DNA from: Bacteroidales bacterium
Lineage (GTDB): Bacteria; Bacteroidota; Bacteroidia; Bacteroidales; Muribaculaceae
Length of the DNA stretch: 24,200 nt
Assembly: GCA_019416425.1 (NCBI GenBank)
Contig: DXXK01000060.1
Coordinates: 1 to 24,200, forward strand
Direction: 5' to 3'
Position 1 is the stretch's first letter. Every line of letters begins with the position of its first letter. Shown here piece after piece: positions 14,551-23,310 of this stretch. The notes beneath the pieces are model-generated. The model did no database searches and was not told the origin of the DNA. It saw only the letters and a list, made by a program, of their open reading frames with translations. Both the position numbers and the translations under genes were made by a program.

Positions 14551-14606
14551 ACGTTGATAATATTAAAGTACACTTAAAATTTCATCAAAACAAGATATAT
14601 CAACGT
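14551..14606. promoter_or_regulatory. Split 9-bp inverted repeat before the DEAD-box helicase gene
   Basis: ACGTTGATA (14551-14559) and its exact reverse complement TATCAACGT (14598-14606) are separated by 38 bp of A/T-rich DNA. The second arm ends 26 bp before the helicase start codon, and the first lies just upstream of the nhaA -7 box. This could be a paired operator acting by looping, or a long hairpin in the helicase mRNA leader. Confidence 0.35.
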
Positions 14607-14632
14607 TATATAAAAGGATAGAAATACTGATA

Positions 14633-15970
14633 ATGAGAGAGAAGGAATTTTTGCCGCAGGTGGCGGAACGGCTTGGAATCGGGGAGCTGAACCAGATGCA
14701 GAAGCAGATGATGGCTTCGGCCAGCGAGGGGCGCGACCTTATACTGCTGTCGCCGACAGGGTCGGGTAAGACCCTGGCGTTCATATTGCCGATGCTCAAG
14801 ATGCTTCGGACATCGACCGGGCGTGTTCAGGCCGTTGTGATTGCTCCGAGCCGTGAGCTTGTGATCCAGATTGCTGGTGTGCTGCAGAAGATAGGTGCGG
14901 GCATGAAAGCCACTCCGTTATATGGCGGACATAAGTTCGATGATGAGGAGAACTCACTGAAGGCAGGCGCTGATATCGTTGTGGCTACTCCGGGTCGTCT
15001 GCTGGACCACATCAACCGCAGGACTGTGGATGTGCTTCCCACTCGCATACTGGTGCTGGATGAGTTCGACAAGTCGCTGGAACTCGGATTCGAGACGGAG
15101 ATGAAGAAGATAGTGAACCGTCTGAAGAACGTCAGCCATGAGATCCTCACCTCGGCCACGCGTGCCGATGTTCTTCCGGATTTCCTGAAGCTCAACAACC
15201 CCATGACGCTGGACTTCCTGGAGGAGAACCGCGACCTGCGTCGGCGCACGCGTGTGCATCGCGTTGATTCTGATGCCAACGACAAGCTGGAGTCGCTCAG
15301 GGTATTGCTTGCCAACCTTGCCAACGAGGCGGACGGTTACGAGCGCTCAATCGTGTTCGTGAACCATCGCGAAAGCGCCGAACGGACGGTGGAATATCTG
15401 AGGAAGCATCAGGTGCCGGCCGTGCTGTACCATGGCGCGATGGACCAGCGTGACCGAGAGTCGGCCGTTGCCCGGTTCAACAACGGCAGTCGTCCCGTGC
15501 TGGTGGCCACCGACCTCGCGGCCCGCGGTCTCGACATCAAGGAGGTGAAGTCGGTAATCCATTATCACCAGCCGTTGACTCCGGAAGCATATACGCACCG
15601 TAACGGCCGTACGGCCCGCGTGGACGCTGAGGGCGATGTATATGTGCTTGTAGGACCCGAGGAGTCAGTCAAGGAATATGTAGAGTTCGACGACACCCGC
15701 TGGCTTGACCCGTCGCTTCAGGCTCCGCGCCGCCCCTTGCAGCAGACACTGTACTTCGGCGCAGGAAGGAAGGAAAAGCTGTCCAAGGGCGACATCCTGG
15801 GCTTCCTGGTGAAGGAATGCGGCGTTGATTCAGGGAGCATAGGCATTATCGACGTCAAGGACCACTTCGCGCTGGCGGCCGTAGCCACTGATGATGTGGA
15901 TTCGCTGCTGTCTAAGGCACGTGCCGCCAAGATCAAGGGCGAGCGCCGGCAGATATCGATATTGAAATGA
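14633..15970 (+). CDS. DEAD-box RNA helicase with DbpA-like C-terminal RNA-binding domain
   Basis: The 445-residue protein has both helicase lobes. Lobe one shows the Q-motif region (LNQMQKQMM), Walker A PTGSGKT (from about 41), the DEFD variant of the DEAD box at 143-146 and S-A-T at 174-176. Lobe two shows the IVFVNHRESAE strand, LVATDLAARGLDIKEV and HRNGRTAR. The last 75 residues (GRKEKLSKGDILGFLVKECGVDSGSIGIIDVKDHFALAAV...) match the small RRM-like domain of DbpA-type helicases. By analogy it remodels RNA, probably during ribosome assembly. Replacing A with F in DEAD is seen in Bacteroidota members and keeps both acidic residues. A split inverted repeat lies in front. It is followed by 211 bp before nifJ. 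Confidence 0.9.
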   Translation: MREKEFLPQVAERLGIGELNQMQKQMMASASEGRDLILLSPTGSGKTLAFILPMLKMLRTSTGRVQAVVIAPSRELVIQIAGVLQKIGAGMKATPLYGGHKFDDEENSLKAGADIVVATPGRLLDHINRRTVDVLPTRILVLDEFDKSLELGFETEMKKIVNRLKNVSHEILTSATRADVLPDFLKLNNPMTLDFLEENRDLRRRTRVHRVDSDANDKLESLRVLLANLANEADGYERSIVFVNHRESAERTVEYLRKHQVPAVLYHGAMDQRDRESAVARFNNGSRPVLVATDLAARGLDIKEVKSVIHYHQPLTPEAYTHRNGRTARVDAEGDVYVLVGPEESVKEYVEFDDTRWLDPSLQAPRRPLQQTLYFGAGRKEKLSKGDILGFLVKECGVDSGSIGIIDVKDHFALAAVATDDVDSLLSKARAAKIKGERRQISILK

Positions 15971-16096
15971 CGGCACCGGTCCGGCACCGTTGCCATTTTC
16001 GTCAAATTGGGTGTTGAAATCACTTATTTTAGGTATAGCGGCGCTTATTGTCGTATAAAAATGAGTGTAAGGAATGAATATATCCAAAAAAATTAG

Positions 16097-16126
16097 TAAT
16101 TTTGTGGATTATTAGAGAAGTTTCTC
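16097..16126 (+). promoter_or_regulatory. Candidate nifJ promoter -7 box and adjacent small palindrome
   Basis: TAATTTTG at 16097-16104 matches the -7 consensus; no TTTG is at the -33 distance. About where transcription would start lies GAGAA-GT-TTCTC (16115-16126), a 5-bp-arm dyad that could bind a regulator. The start codon is 78 bp after the -7 box. The rest of 15971-16181 shows nothing recognisable. Confidence 0.35.
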
Positions 16127-16181
16127 GACACCAAAAGGAAGGCAATTATTTTAGACTCTAAGGAATAAACAAACAAACACG

Positions 16182-19100
16182 ATGAGCAACGAAAAGAAAT
16201 TTCTGACGTGTGACGGCAACCAGGCCGCGGCGCACATCAGTTACATGTTCAGCGAGGTTGCAGCCATCTACCCCATCACTCCGTCGTCGACGATGGCCGA
16301 GTATGTGGACGACTGGTCGGCAGCGGGACGTAAGAATATTTTCGGCGAGACCGTCATGGTCCAGGAAATGCAGAGCGAGGGTGGTGCCGCCGGCGCCGTG
16401 CACGGCTCGCTTCAGGCCGGCGCGTTGACCACTACCTACACAGCGTCGCAGGGTCTGCTGCTGATGATTCCGAATATGTACAAGATCGCGGGCGAGTTGC
16501 TGCCTTGCGTGTTCCATGTTTCGGCCCGTACGCTTGCCAGCCACGCGCTGAGCATCTTCGGTGACCATCAGGACATCTATTCGGCCCGTCAGACCGGTTT
16601 CGCAATGTTCTGCGAGGGTTCCGTACAGGAGGTTATGGATCTGGCCGCAGTGGCGCACCTGTCGGCCATCAAGGGCCGCGTTCCGTTCGTAAACTTCTTC
16701 GACGGTTTCCGCACCAGCCATGAGATCCAGAAGATCGAGGCCCTGAGCGAGGAGCAGCTGGCTCCCCTGATCGACCGGGAGGCTCTGGCCGAGTTCCGCG
16801 CACGCGCCCTGAACCCTGACAAGCCTGTGGCTCGCGGCATGGCCGAGAACGGCGACATCTTCTTCCAGCACCGTGAGGCCAGCAACAAGTACTACGACGC
16901 GCTTCCCGAGATCGTCGAGGAGTATGTCAAGGAGATGAACAAGCTGACCGGCCGTAACTACGGCCTGTTCGACTACTATGGCGATCCCGAGGCCGAGCGC
17001 GTCATCATCGCCATGGGTTCAGTGACCCAGGCTGCCCAGGAGACCGTTGACTATCTCCGCGCCAAAGGCGAGAAGGTAGGTCTGGTCAGCGTCCATCTGT
17101 ACCGTCCTTTCAGCGCCAAGCACCTGCTGGCTGCCGTGCCCGCATCGGCCAAGAAAATCGCCGTGCTGGACCGTACCAAGGAGCCCGGAGCAAACGGCGA
17201 ACCTCTCTACCTGGATGTCAAGGATGTATTCTACGGCAAGGAGAACGCCCCTGTCATCGTGGGTGGCCGCTATGGCCTCTCGTCCAAGGACACCACGCCC
17301 GCTCAGTTGGTTCAGGTCTACGAGAACCTGAAGGCCGACGAGCCCAAGAACGGCTTCACAATCGGCATCGAGGATGACGTCACGTTCAAGTCGCTGCCTG
17401 TCACCGCCGAGATCAACACCGGCAACGCCGGTATGTTCCAGGCCAAGTTCTACGGTCTGGGAGCAGACGGTACAGTGGGTGCCAACAAGAACTCCGTCAA
17501 GATCATCGGTGACAATACCAACAAATATTGTCAGGCATACTTCGCATACGACTCGAAGAAGTCGGGCGGTTTCACCTGCTCGCACCTCCGTTTCGGTGAC
17601 GAACCCATCCGTTCCACCTATCTGGTGAACACGCCTAATTTCGTGGCATGCCACGTTCAGGCCTACCTGCACATGTATGATGTGACACGCGGTCTGCAGA
17701 AGGGCGGCACGTTCCTGCTCAACACCATCTGGGAGGGTGAGGAACTGGCCAAGAACCTGCCTAACAAGGTTAAGCGTTACTTCGCCGAGAACGACATCAC
17801 CGTATACTACATCAACGCTACGAAGATCGCTCAGGAGATTGGTCTGGGCAACCGCACCAACACCATCCTGCAGTCGGCATTCTTCCGCATCACCGAGGTT
17901 ATCCCCGTCGACCTGGCCATCGAGCAGATGAAGAAGTTCATCGTGAAATCCTACGGCAAGAAGGGCGAGAACATCGTGAACATGAACTACGCTGCCGTTG
18001 ACCGCGGCGGTGAGTACAAGAAGCTGGACGTTGATCCGGCATGGGCATCGCTGGCCGATGACGCTCCCGCAGCCAAGCCGGCTCCCGAGTTCATCGAGAC
18101 CGTTGTCCGTCCCATGAACGCCCAGGACGGCGACCTGCTGCCCGTCAGCAAGTTCGTCCACAATCCCGACGGCACATGGGAGCAGGGTACCGCAGCCTAT
18201 GAGAAGCGTGGTGTGGCTGCCTTCGTTCCCGAATGGAATCCCGACAACTGTATCCAGTGCAACAAGTGCTCATATGTTTGTCCTCATGCTTCCATCCGTC
18301 CGTTCGTCCTGGATGCCGAGGAGATGAAGGCCGCGCCGTTCGGCGAGGACGCCACCATCCCGGCAATCGGCAAGACGTTCACCGGAATGCGTTTCCGTCA
18401 GCAGGTAGACGTCATGGACTGCCTGGGTTGCGGAAACTGCGTCAACGTATGTCCCGGCAAGAAGGGCCAGAAGGCATTGTCCATGAAGCCTTTCGAGACT
18501 CAGGAGGATCAGGATGCCAACTGGGAATGGCTTGTTAAGAACGTCAAGAGCAAAGCAGATCTGGTTGATGTCAAGCTGAACGCCAAGAACAGCCAGTTCG
18601 CTCAGCCTCTGTTCGAGTTCTCGGGCGCTTGCTCGGGTTGCGGCGAGACTCCCTATGTCAAGCTGATCACCCAGCTGTTCGGTGCCAACGAGATCGTCGC
18701 CAACGCGACGGGTTGCTCGTCCATCTACTCCGGTTCCGCACCTTCCACTCCTTATACCACCGACGAGAACGGCCACGGTCCCGCATGGGCCAACTCGCTG
18801 TTCGAGGACTTCTGCGAGTACGGGCTGGGTATGTACATCGCCTACGAGAAGCTGCGTAAGCGCGCCGAGGCCGTAGCCGTCGAGATCGTTGCCAAGGAGG
18901 ATGCTCCTGCCGCTCTGAAGGCTGCCGCCCAGGATTGGCTGGACAACAAGGACGACCTCAAGCTGTCGCAGGTCAAGGGCGAAGCCCTGAAAGCTGAGGC
19001 TGCCAAGGGCGCCGAGGCAGGCTGTGAGCTCTGCAAGACGCTGATGAGCATGGCCAACTATTTGACCAAGCGCAGCCAGTGGATCATCGGTGGTGACGGT

Positions 19101-19775
19101 GCAAGCTACGATATTGGTTTCGGTGGTCTGGACCACGTGATCGCTTCCGGCAAGAACGTCAACATCCTGGTACTGGATACGGAGGTTTACTCCAACACCG
19201 GTGGCCAGTCGTCAAAGTCGACTCCTATCGGTGCCATCGCCAAGTTCGCCGCCGCCGGCAAGCGTATCCGCAAGAAGGACCTTGGTCTGATCGCCACTAC
19301 CTACGGTTACGTATATGTAGCCCAGGTGGCTATGGGCGCCGACAACGCTCAGACCCTGAAGGCTCTGCGCGAGGCCGAGGCCTACGACGGTCCGTCGCTG
19401 GTCATCGCTTACGCTCCCTGTATCAACCATGGCATCAAGAAGGGCATGGGCCTGAGCCAGGAGGAGGAGCGTCTGGCCGTAGAGTGCGGTTACTGGCACC
19501 TGTATCGTTACAACCCCGCTGAGGAGGCCAAGGGCAACAATCCCTTCACTCTTGACAGCAAGGAGCCCGACTGGGACAAGTTCGTGGACTTCCTGAAGGG
19601 CGAGGTTCGTTTCGCATCGCTGGCTAAGATGTATCCCGAGCAGGCCGACGAGCTGTTCCAGGCTTGCAAGGCCAACGCTCAGTGGCGCTACAACAACTAC
19701 AAGCGTATGGCCGCTCAGGACTGGGGCACCGATCCCGAGCTGACTCCCGAAGAGGAGGCTCTCCGCAAGAACTGA
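16182..19775 (+). CDS. nifJ: Pyruvate:ferredoxin (flavodoxin) oxidoreductase, single-chain
   Basis: The 1197-residue protein has the size and domain order of the homodimeric enzyme. It oxidises pyruvate with CoA to acetyl-CoA and CO2 and passes the electrons to ferredoxin or flavodoxin, a central step of anaerobic energy metabolism. The N-terminal substrate part has the conserved YPITPSSTMAEYVD and the GGAAGAVHGSLQAGA loop. A two-cluster ferredoxin domain carries CIQCNKCSYVCP from 690 and CLGCGNCVNVCP from 747. The C-terminal thiamine-diphosphate domain has CSGCGETPYVKL near 816 and GDGASYDIGFGGLDH from 971 to DTEVYSNTGGQSSKSTP. The coding sequence uses a narrow codon set, suggesting high expression. 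A strong terminator follows at 19799-19833. Confidence 0.97.
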   Translation: MSNEKKFLTCDGNQAAAHISYMFSEVAAIYPITPSSTMAEYVDDWSAAGRKNIFGETVMVQEMQSEGGAAGAVHGSLQAGALTTTYTASQGLLLMIPNMYKIAGELLPCVFHVSARTLASHALSIFGDHQDIYSARQTGFAMFCEGSVQEVMDLAAVAHLSAIKGRVPFVNFFDGFRTSHEIQKIEALSEEQLAPLIDREALAEFRARALNPDKPVARGMAENGDIFFQHREASNKYYDALPEIVEEYVKEMNKLTGRNYGLFDYYGDPEAERVIIAMGSVTQAAQETVDYLRAKGEKVGLVSVHLYRPFSAKHLLAAVPASAKKIAVLDRTKEPGANGEPLYLDVKDVFYGKENAPVIVGGRYGLSSKDTTPAQLVQVYENLKADEPKNGFTIGIEDDVTFKSLPVTAEINTGNAGMFQAKFYGLGADGTVGANKNSVKIIGDNTNKYCQAYFAYDSKKSGGFTCSHLRFGDEPIRSTYLVNTPNFVACHVQAYLHMYDVTRGLQKGGTFLLNTIWEGEELAKNLPNKVKRYFAENDITVYYINATKIAQEIGLGNRTNTILQSAFFRITEVIPVDLAIEQMKKFIVKSYGKKGENIVNMNYAAVDRGGEYKKLDVDPAWASLADDAPAAKPAPEFIETVVRPMNAQDGDLLPVSKFVHNPDGTWEQGTAAYEKRGVAAFVPEWNPDNCIQCNKCSYVCPHASIRPFVLDAEEMKAAPFGEDATIPAIGKTFTGMRFRQQVDVMDCLGCGNCVNVCPGKKGQKALSMKPFETQEDQDANWEWLVKNVKSKADLVDVKLNAKNSQFAQPLFEFSGACSGCGETPYVKLITQLFGANEIVANATGCSSIYSGSAPSTPYTTDENGHGPAWANSLFEDFCEYGLGMYIAYEKLRKRAEAVAVEIVAKEDAPAALKAAAQDWLDNKDDLKLSQVKGEALKAEAAKGAEAGCELCKTLMSMANYLTKRSQWIIGGDGASYDIGFGGLDHVIASGKNVNILVLDTEVYSNTGGQSSKSTPIGAIAKFAAAGKRIRKKDLGLIATTYGYVYVAQVAMGADNAQTLKALREAEAYDGPSLVIAYAPCINHGIKKGMGLSQEEERLAVECGYWHLYRYNPAEEAKGNNPFTLDSKEPDWDKFVDFLKGEVRFASLAKMYPEQADELFQACKANAQWRYNNYKRMAAQDWGTDPELTPEEEALRKN

Positions 19776-19798
19776 TCATCAGTAATCTGACACAATAA

Positions 19799-19833
19799 AA
19801 AATCCCCGCGCCACCGAGTGGCGCGGGGATTTT
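19799..19833. terminator. Strong intrinsic terminator after nifJ
   Basis: A 16-bp stem (AAAATCCCCGCGCCAC, 19799-19814, with GTGGCGCGGGGATTTT, 19818-19833) closes on a 3-nt CGA loop. A and T ends allow termination in both directions, so it can also end the convergent SIMPL gene (stop at 19893). Confidence 0.92.
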
Positions 19834-19842
19834 GCTAAGTTG

Positions 19843-19876
19843 CCTTAAAGTCCTTAATGACCTTAAAGACTTTAAG
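19843..19876. repeat. Period-9 degenerate repeat of CCTTAAAGN
   Basis: CCTTAAAGT (19843), CCTTAATGA (19852) and CCTTAAAGA (19861) are three adjacent 9-bp units, followed by the related CTTTAAG (19870-19876). The block lies between the nifJ terminator and the end of the SIMPL gene and codes for nothing evident. Confidence 0.75.
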
Positions 19877-19892
19877 AAACCTATGGACATCC

Positions 19893-20645
19893 TTAGTCCT
19901 TGAGGTAGTATTGGATTGTGGAGACCACGCGGACATTCTTGATGTAGGGGGTGTACTGGTCGCGGTCCTCGATGCTGAACTGGCCCTGGGTGGCGGACTT
20001 GATCTTGCCAAGCTTGGACTTGGAGTCCTGGGCGAACTTGGCGGCCGCCTTGCGGGCGTTCTTGGTGGCGTCGGCCACCATGTCCGGCTTGATCTCGTTC
20101 AGCTCGGTGAACTCGTATAGCGTCTGGTAGTTGTAGTCGCCCGCCACGATGGCGATGCCTTGTGACATCAACTCTGTCTGCTTGTTCATCAGCTTGTTGA
20201 TCTTATCGACCTGCGACGAGGTCACCACCACGACGGTCGTGACGTTGTAACGGTAGGCCACCTGCTGTGTGCCGCCGTAGTTGTCGGCCTGCATGTCCTG
20301 CACCTTCGGGGCGTTGACGTTGAATTCCGACTCGCTGATGCCGTTGATGCGCAGGAAGCGCACGATGGCGGAGTCGGTGGCCTGTACCTGCTGATACAGG
20401 GCCGTCAGGTCGTTGCCGACGGCCTTGCTGACGATAGGCCACGTAACCTTGTTGGCCATTACCTCGCGCTCGCTCAGGCCGCGGACGGTCACGACGCGGG
20501 AATTCTCGGAGATGCGGCCGAAGCCGTTGCAGATGAAGATGCCTAACAGCATCAGGCCCACTGCGATCAGCAGCGCAGGTACCCATCCGGCAACCGTCCG
20601 GCACAAACTCTTCCGGCATTCCGGATTCTGTTTCTTGTCTTCCAT
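19893..20645 (-). CDS. SIMPL-domain (DUF541) membrane-anchored protein
   Basis: The 250-residue protein has a charged cytoplasmic start, one membrane segment at about 22-42 (VPALLIAVGLMLLGIFICNGF) and a large outer domain. The domain shows SIMPL features: RVVTVRGLSEREVMANKVTWPI near its beginning, a central YRYNVTTVVVVTSSQVDKINKL strand-helix pair, an ATKNARKAAAKFAQDSKSKLGKI helix and a final I-x-N-V-R-V-V-S-T-I-Q-Y-Y-L strand. Proteins of this family are periplasmic or surface anchored; the best known are BP26/OMP28-like, with no agreed biochemical role. It is convergent to nifJ and divergent from pheS. I see no clear promoter. The assignment rests on pattern and is fairly sure. Confidence 0.85.
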   Translation of the reverse strand: MEDKKQNPECRKSLCRTVAGWVPALLIAVGLMLLGIFICNGFGRISENSRVVTVRGLSEREVMANKVTWPIVSKAVGNDLTALYQQVQATDSAIVRFLRINGISESEFNVNAPKVQDMQADNYGGTQQVAYRYNVTTVVVVTSSQVDKINKLMNKQTELMSQGIAIVAGDYNYQTLYEFTELNEIKPDMVADATKNARKAAAKFAQDSKSKLGKIKSATQGQFSIEDRDQYTPYIKNVRVVSTIQYYLKD

Positions 20646-20734
20646 AGTTTATGTTGTGAATTTATGATTTATATAGTTCTTGATAACAAAAACTGATAAT
20701 CGTTTAAGTGTAAAACATCGATAATGGGACGGAG

Positions 20735-20767
20735 TTGCATATATTTGCGAAAAAATTAGTAAATTTG
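20735..20767 (+). promoter_or_regulatory. pheS promoter region with two -7 boxes
   Basis: TAAATTTG (20760-20767) has a GTTG -33-like element ending at 20737, a 22-bp spacing. A second box, TATATTTG (20740-20747), lies upstream without a -33. The nearer box predicts a transcription start near 20774 and supports the start codon at 20792. Confidence 0.5.
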
Positions 20768-20791
20768 CAATCTGAAAACAACTTGAAGACT

Positions 20792-21817
20792 ATGTTGGAT
20801 AAGATAGCTGCGCTACGCGCAGAACTGGAAGGCATACAGGCCGAGACAAAAGAGAAGGTAGAGGAACTGCGGATCAAGTATCTGAGCAAGAAGGGCATCA
20901 TACCCTCGCTGATGGCTGACTTCCGCAACGTGCCGGCGGAGATGAAGCGCGAGGTGGGCCAGAAAATCAACGAGCTGAAGACCTACGCCCAGGATCGGAT
21001 CAACGAGCTGAAGGAAAGCTTTGAGAACAGCGACAGCGAGCTTGAGGCGGACCTGGACCTGACACGTACTCCCGCGCCCGTATCCTGCGGCACGCGCCAT
21101 CCGTTGTCGCTGGTGCGCAACGAGATCATCTCCATCTTCGGCTCCATGGGCTTCACAGTGGCCGAGGGACCCGAGATCGAGGATGACTGGCATGTGTTCG
21201 AGAGCCTGAACTTCCCGCCGGACCATCCGGCACGCGACATGCAGGACACTTTCTTCATCGACCGCGAGAAAGCCGACGTGCTGCTGCGCACGCACACATC
21301 CTCGGTGCAGACCCGCACCATGGAGCACAGCCAGCCGCCGATCCGCATAGTCTGCCCGGGACGCGTCTACCGTAACGAGGCCATCTCGGCACGCGCGCAC
21401 TGCTTCTTCCATCAGGTGGAGGGCCTCTACATCGACAAGAACGTGTCGATGGCGGACCTGGAGCAGGTGCTCCTGGGCTTTGCCCGCCGCATGTTCGGTC
21501 CTGACACAAAGATCCGTCTGCGTCCCAGCTACTTCCCCTTCACCGAGCCAAGCGCCGAGATGGATATCAGCTGTCACATCTGCGGCGGCAAGGGCTGCGC
21601 CCTCTGCAAGGGTACCGGCTGGGTCGAGATCCTTGGCTGCGGCATGGTCGACCCGAACGTGCTGAAGAACTGCGGCATCGACCCCGAGGTCTACAGCGGC
21701 TATGCATTCGGCATGGGCGTGGAGCGTATCGCCAACCTGAAGTACAAGGTCAAGGACCTGCGTCTCTTCTCCGAGAACGATGTCCGGTTCCTGAAGGAAT
21801 TCGAATCCGCCCATTGA
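20792..21817 (+). CDS. pheS: Phenylalanine--tRNA ligase alpha subunit
   Basis: I choose the ATG at 20792 (MLDKIAALRAELEG..., 341 residues, the usual length in this phylum). An upstream in-frame start at 20735 lies inside the promoter. The N-terminal coiled coil (about 1-85) that binds tRNA is followed by the class II catalytic core: GTRHPLSLVRNEI, the GPEIEDDWHVFESLNFPPDHPARDMQDTF block, motif 2 (RVYRNEA with FHQVEGLYID) and motif 3 (YAFGMGVERIANLKY). An inserted cysteine-rich loop (CHICGGKGCALCKGTG) may bind zinc. PheS with PheT charges tRNA-Phe; pheT is not in this window. nth starts 4 bp downstream and is probably cotranscribed. Confidence 0.96.
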   Translation: MLDKIAALRAELEGIQAETKEKVEELRIKYLSKKGIIPSLMADFRNVPAEMKREVGQKINELKTYAQDRINELKESFENSDSELEADLDLTRTPAPVSCGTRHPLSLVRNEIISIFGSMGFTVAEGPEIEDDWHVFESLNFPPDHPARDMQDTFFIDREKADVLLRTHTSSVQTRTMEHSQPPIRIVCPGRVYRNEAISARAHCFFHQVEGLYIDKNVSMADLEQVLLGFARRMFGPDTKIRLRPSYFPFTEPSAEMDISCHICGGKGCALCKGTGWVEILGCGMVDPNVLKNCGIDPEVYSGYAFGMGVERIANLKYKVKDLRLFSENDVRFLKEFESAH

Positions 21818-21821
21818 TCAG

Positions 21822-22508
21822 ATGACTGTCCAGGAGCGGTACCGTAAGGTATTGGAGACATTCGCGGCGACGATACCGGAGCCGGAGACGGAACTGCATT
21901 ATGAGAATCCGTTCCAGCTGCTGGTGGCTGTTATCCTGTCGGCGCAGTGTACCGACAAGCGCATCAACCAGGTGACTCCGGCGTTGTTCCGGCGTTTCCC
22001 GACAAGCCGTGACATGTCGCAGGCCACGCCGGAGGATGTATATCCTTACATCCGGTCGGTGACCTATCCCAACAACAAGAGCAAGGCTCTGGTCAGCGCG
22101 GCCAGACAGTTGGAGGATGAGTTCGGCGGCGAGATGCCTAAGGATATAGACAATCTGATGAAGTTGCCCGGTGTTGGTAGAAAGACGGCCAACGTGATGC
22201 TTGCGGTACTATGGAACGGGGCAGCGATGCCGGTGGACACGCATGTGTTCCGTGTCAGCAACCGTATCGGACTGACCAATAATTCCAAGACACCGTTGTC
22301 CACGGAGCGGACGCTGTGCAGACATATTCCTGACGAGTTGTTGCCCAAAGCACACCATTGGCTGATTCTGCATGGACGGTATGTATGCAAGAGCCGGACA
22401 CCGGATTGCTATGGATGCGTCATCTCTGAGTTCTGCAAGTCGTATCCGAATTTTCTGAAGGAGTTCAAGCAGAAGGAAGAGGCTAAGGCCAAACAGAAAA
22501 AGAAGTAG
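21822..22508 (+). CDS. nth: Endonuclease III (DNA glycosylase/AP lyase)
   Basis: The 228-residue enzyme removes oxidised pyrimidines from DNA and cuts at the resulting abasic sites in base-excision repair. The helix-hairpin-helix LPGVGRKTANVML carries the catalytic lysine K121, and VDTHVFRVSNRIGL carries D139, equivalent to K120 and D138 of E. coli. The C-terminal [4Fe-4S] loop is intact with C189, C196, C199 and C205 in the C-x6-C-x2-C-x5-C pattern. The end is a short lysine/glutamate tail. It starts 4 bp after pheS, so the pair is one unit, closed by the hairpin at 22531-22555. Confidence 0.96.
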   Translation: MTVQERYRKVLETFAATIPEPETELHYENPFQLLVAVILSAQCTDKRINQVTPALFRRFPTSRDMSQATPEDVYPYIRSVTYPNNKSKALVSAARQLEDEFGGEMPKDIDNLMKLPGVGRKTANVMLAVLWNGAAMPVDTHVFRVSNRIGLTNNSKTPLSTERTLCRHIPDELLPKAHHWLILHGRYVCKSRTPDCYGCVISEFCKSYPNFLKEFKQKEEAKAKQKKK

Positions 22509-22530
22509 AGATATTCTTAGTCAAAATAAT

Positions 22531-22555
22531 AGCCAGGGCTGTAAAGGCTCTGGCT
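22531..22555. terminator. Intrinsic terminator between nth and the DoxX-like gene
   Basis: AGCCAGGGCT (22531-22540) pairs with GGCTCTGGCT (22546-22555), ten pairs including two G-T wobbles, around a GTAAA loop. A T-rich stretch follows on the plus strand and an A/T-rich one precedes it, so it may serve both convergent genes. Confidence 0.8.
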
Positions 22556-22561
22556 TGTTTA

Positions 22562-23113
22562 TTATAGTCTGGTGTAGCTCTTGTAATCAAGTTTGGTTTT
22601 TGTTTGGCACCTGCGTTTGGCGTGTCGGATACATGCCAAACGTATGCATTGGTCCAAGCTGAACTTGGCCGGGCCGAGAATGGCGAAGACGAGTGCTGTG
22701 AATGCCAAAGCACCGCTGATGACCGCGCCGGCCATTCCGGTCATGGCGAAATAGAGGCATGCGGCCATCATCCCGATGGAGACTATGCGGGTCATGAACC
22801 CTGTCAGCAGCGAGGCTCCTAATACAATGAGGGGGAGGAACAGTATCGGTTCCTGGCCGGAGTACCATGAGTACCATGTCAGGCCCCCGAGAATGGCGGA
22901 GGTGATGACGCGGAGGAACAGCATGCGGCGTGACGTGCTTGCGGAGGTCTTGGAGGAGATTCCGGTCAGGGCGTTGAGTATGGAGGGGCGTATGGGCTTG
23001 GCGGGTGAGGTTTTCACTATGGACTGCACCGGTTCGTATTTGCTGGCTTCCTGCAGCAGCTCGCCGATGGTCTTCTTGCCCGGATTTACGGATATGACCT
23101 GAATAGCATTCAT
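22562..23113 (-). CDS. DoxX-like small membrane protein with a soluble N-terminal extension
   Basis: I place the start at the ATG 23113 (MNAIQVISVNP..., 183 residues); a longer frame from 23167 adds a low-complexity N/H/K-rich stretch unlikely to be translated. The first 60 residues are polar and rich in S, K and P. Four hydrophobic segments follow at about 64-80, 85-105, 107-126 and 128-147, and the last ends in ILGPAKFSLDQ. The four-helix plan and the G-P-x-x-x-S-L-D ending resemble DoxX-family proteins, whose roles include redox-linked membrane functions. The family call is based on that ending and topology only. After it comes a basic tail (RHAKRRCQTKTK). It is convergent with nth. Confidence 0.6.
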   Translation of the reverse strand: MNAIQVISVNPGKKTIGELLQEASKYEPVQSIVKTSPAKPIRPSILNALTGISSKTSASTSRRMLFLRVITSAILGGLTWYSWYSGQEPILFLPLIVLGASLLTGFMTRIVSIGMMAACLYFAMTGMAGAVISGALAFTALVFAILGPAKFSLDQCIRLACIRHAKRRCQTKTKLDYKSYTRL

Positions 23114-23310
23114 AGCGGTGTCGTTTTTATGGGGAGTAGAGTTGTTATTTATATGCTTTAACAACAACCATATATTGCATTTTGTTCCCTCAAAATCAGC
23201 AGTAAAGGCACTTTCCCACCTCTTTTTCGTTAAATTCTGTAGAAAATTCTTGTAAAATTAAAAAATATTATTAAATTAGCCGCATATTGCTATAATTAAC
23301 GCTAACGAGT

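Noticed and set aside
15059..15070. DEFD instead of DEAD as a sign of a broken helicase
   Set aside because: Both acidic residues needed for ATP hydrolysis remain and every other motif is intact, so it is a tolerated variant.
16589..19136. Long minus-strand open frames inside nifJ
   Set aside because: They are antisense shadows produced by the biased codon use of the highly conserved oxidoreductase gene.
20735..20791. Longer pheS start
   Set aside because: The extra codons lie inside the promoter and across the predicted transcription start, and the 341-residue form fits the family length.
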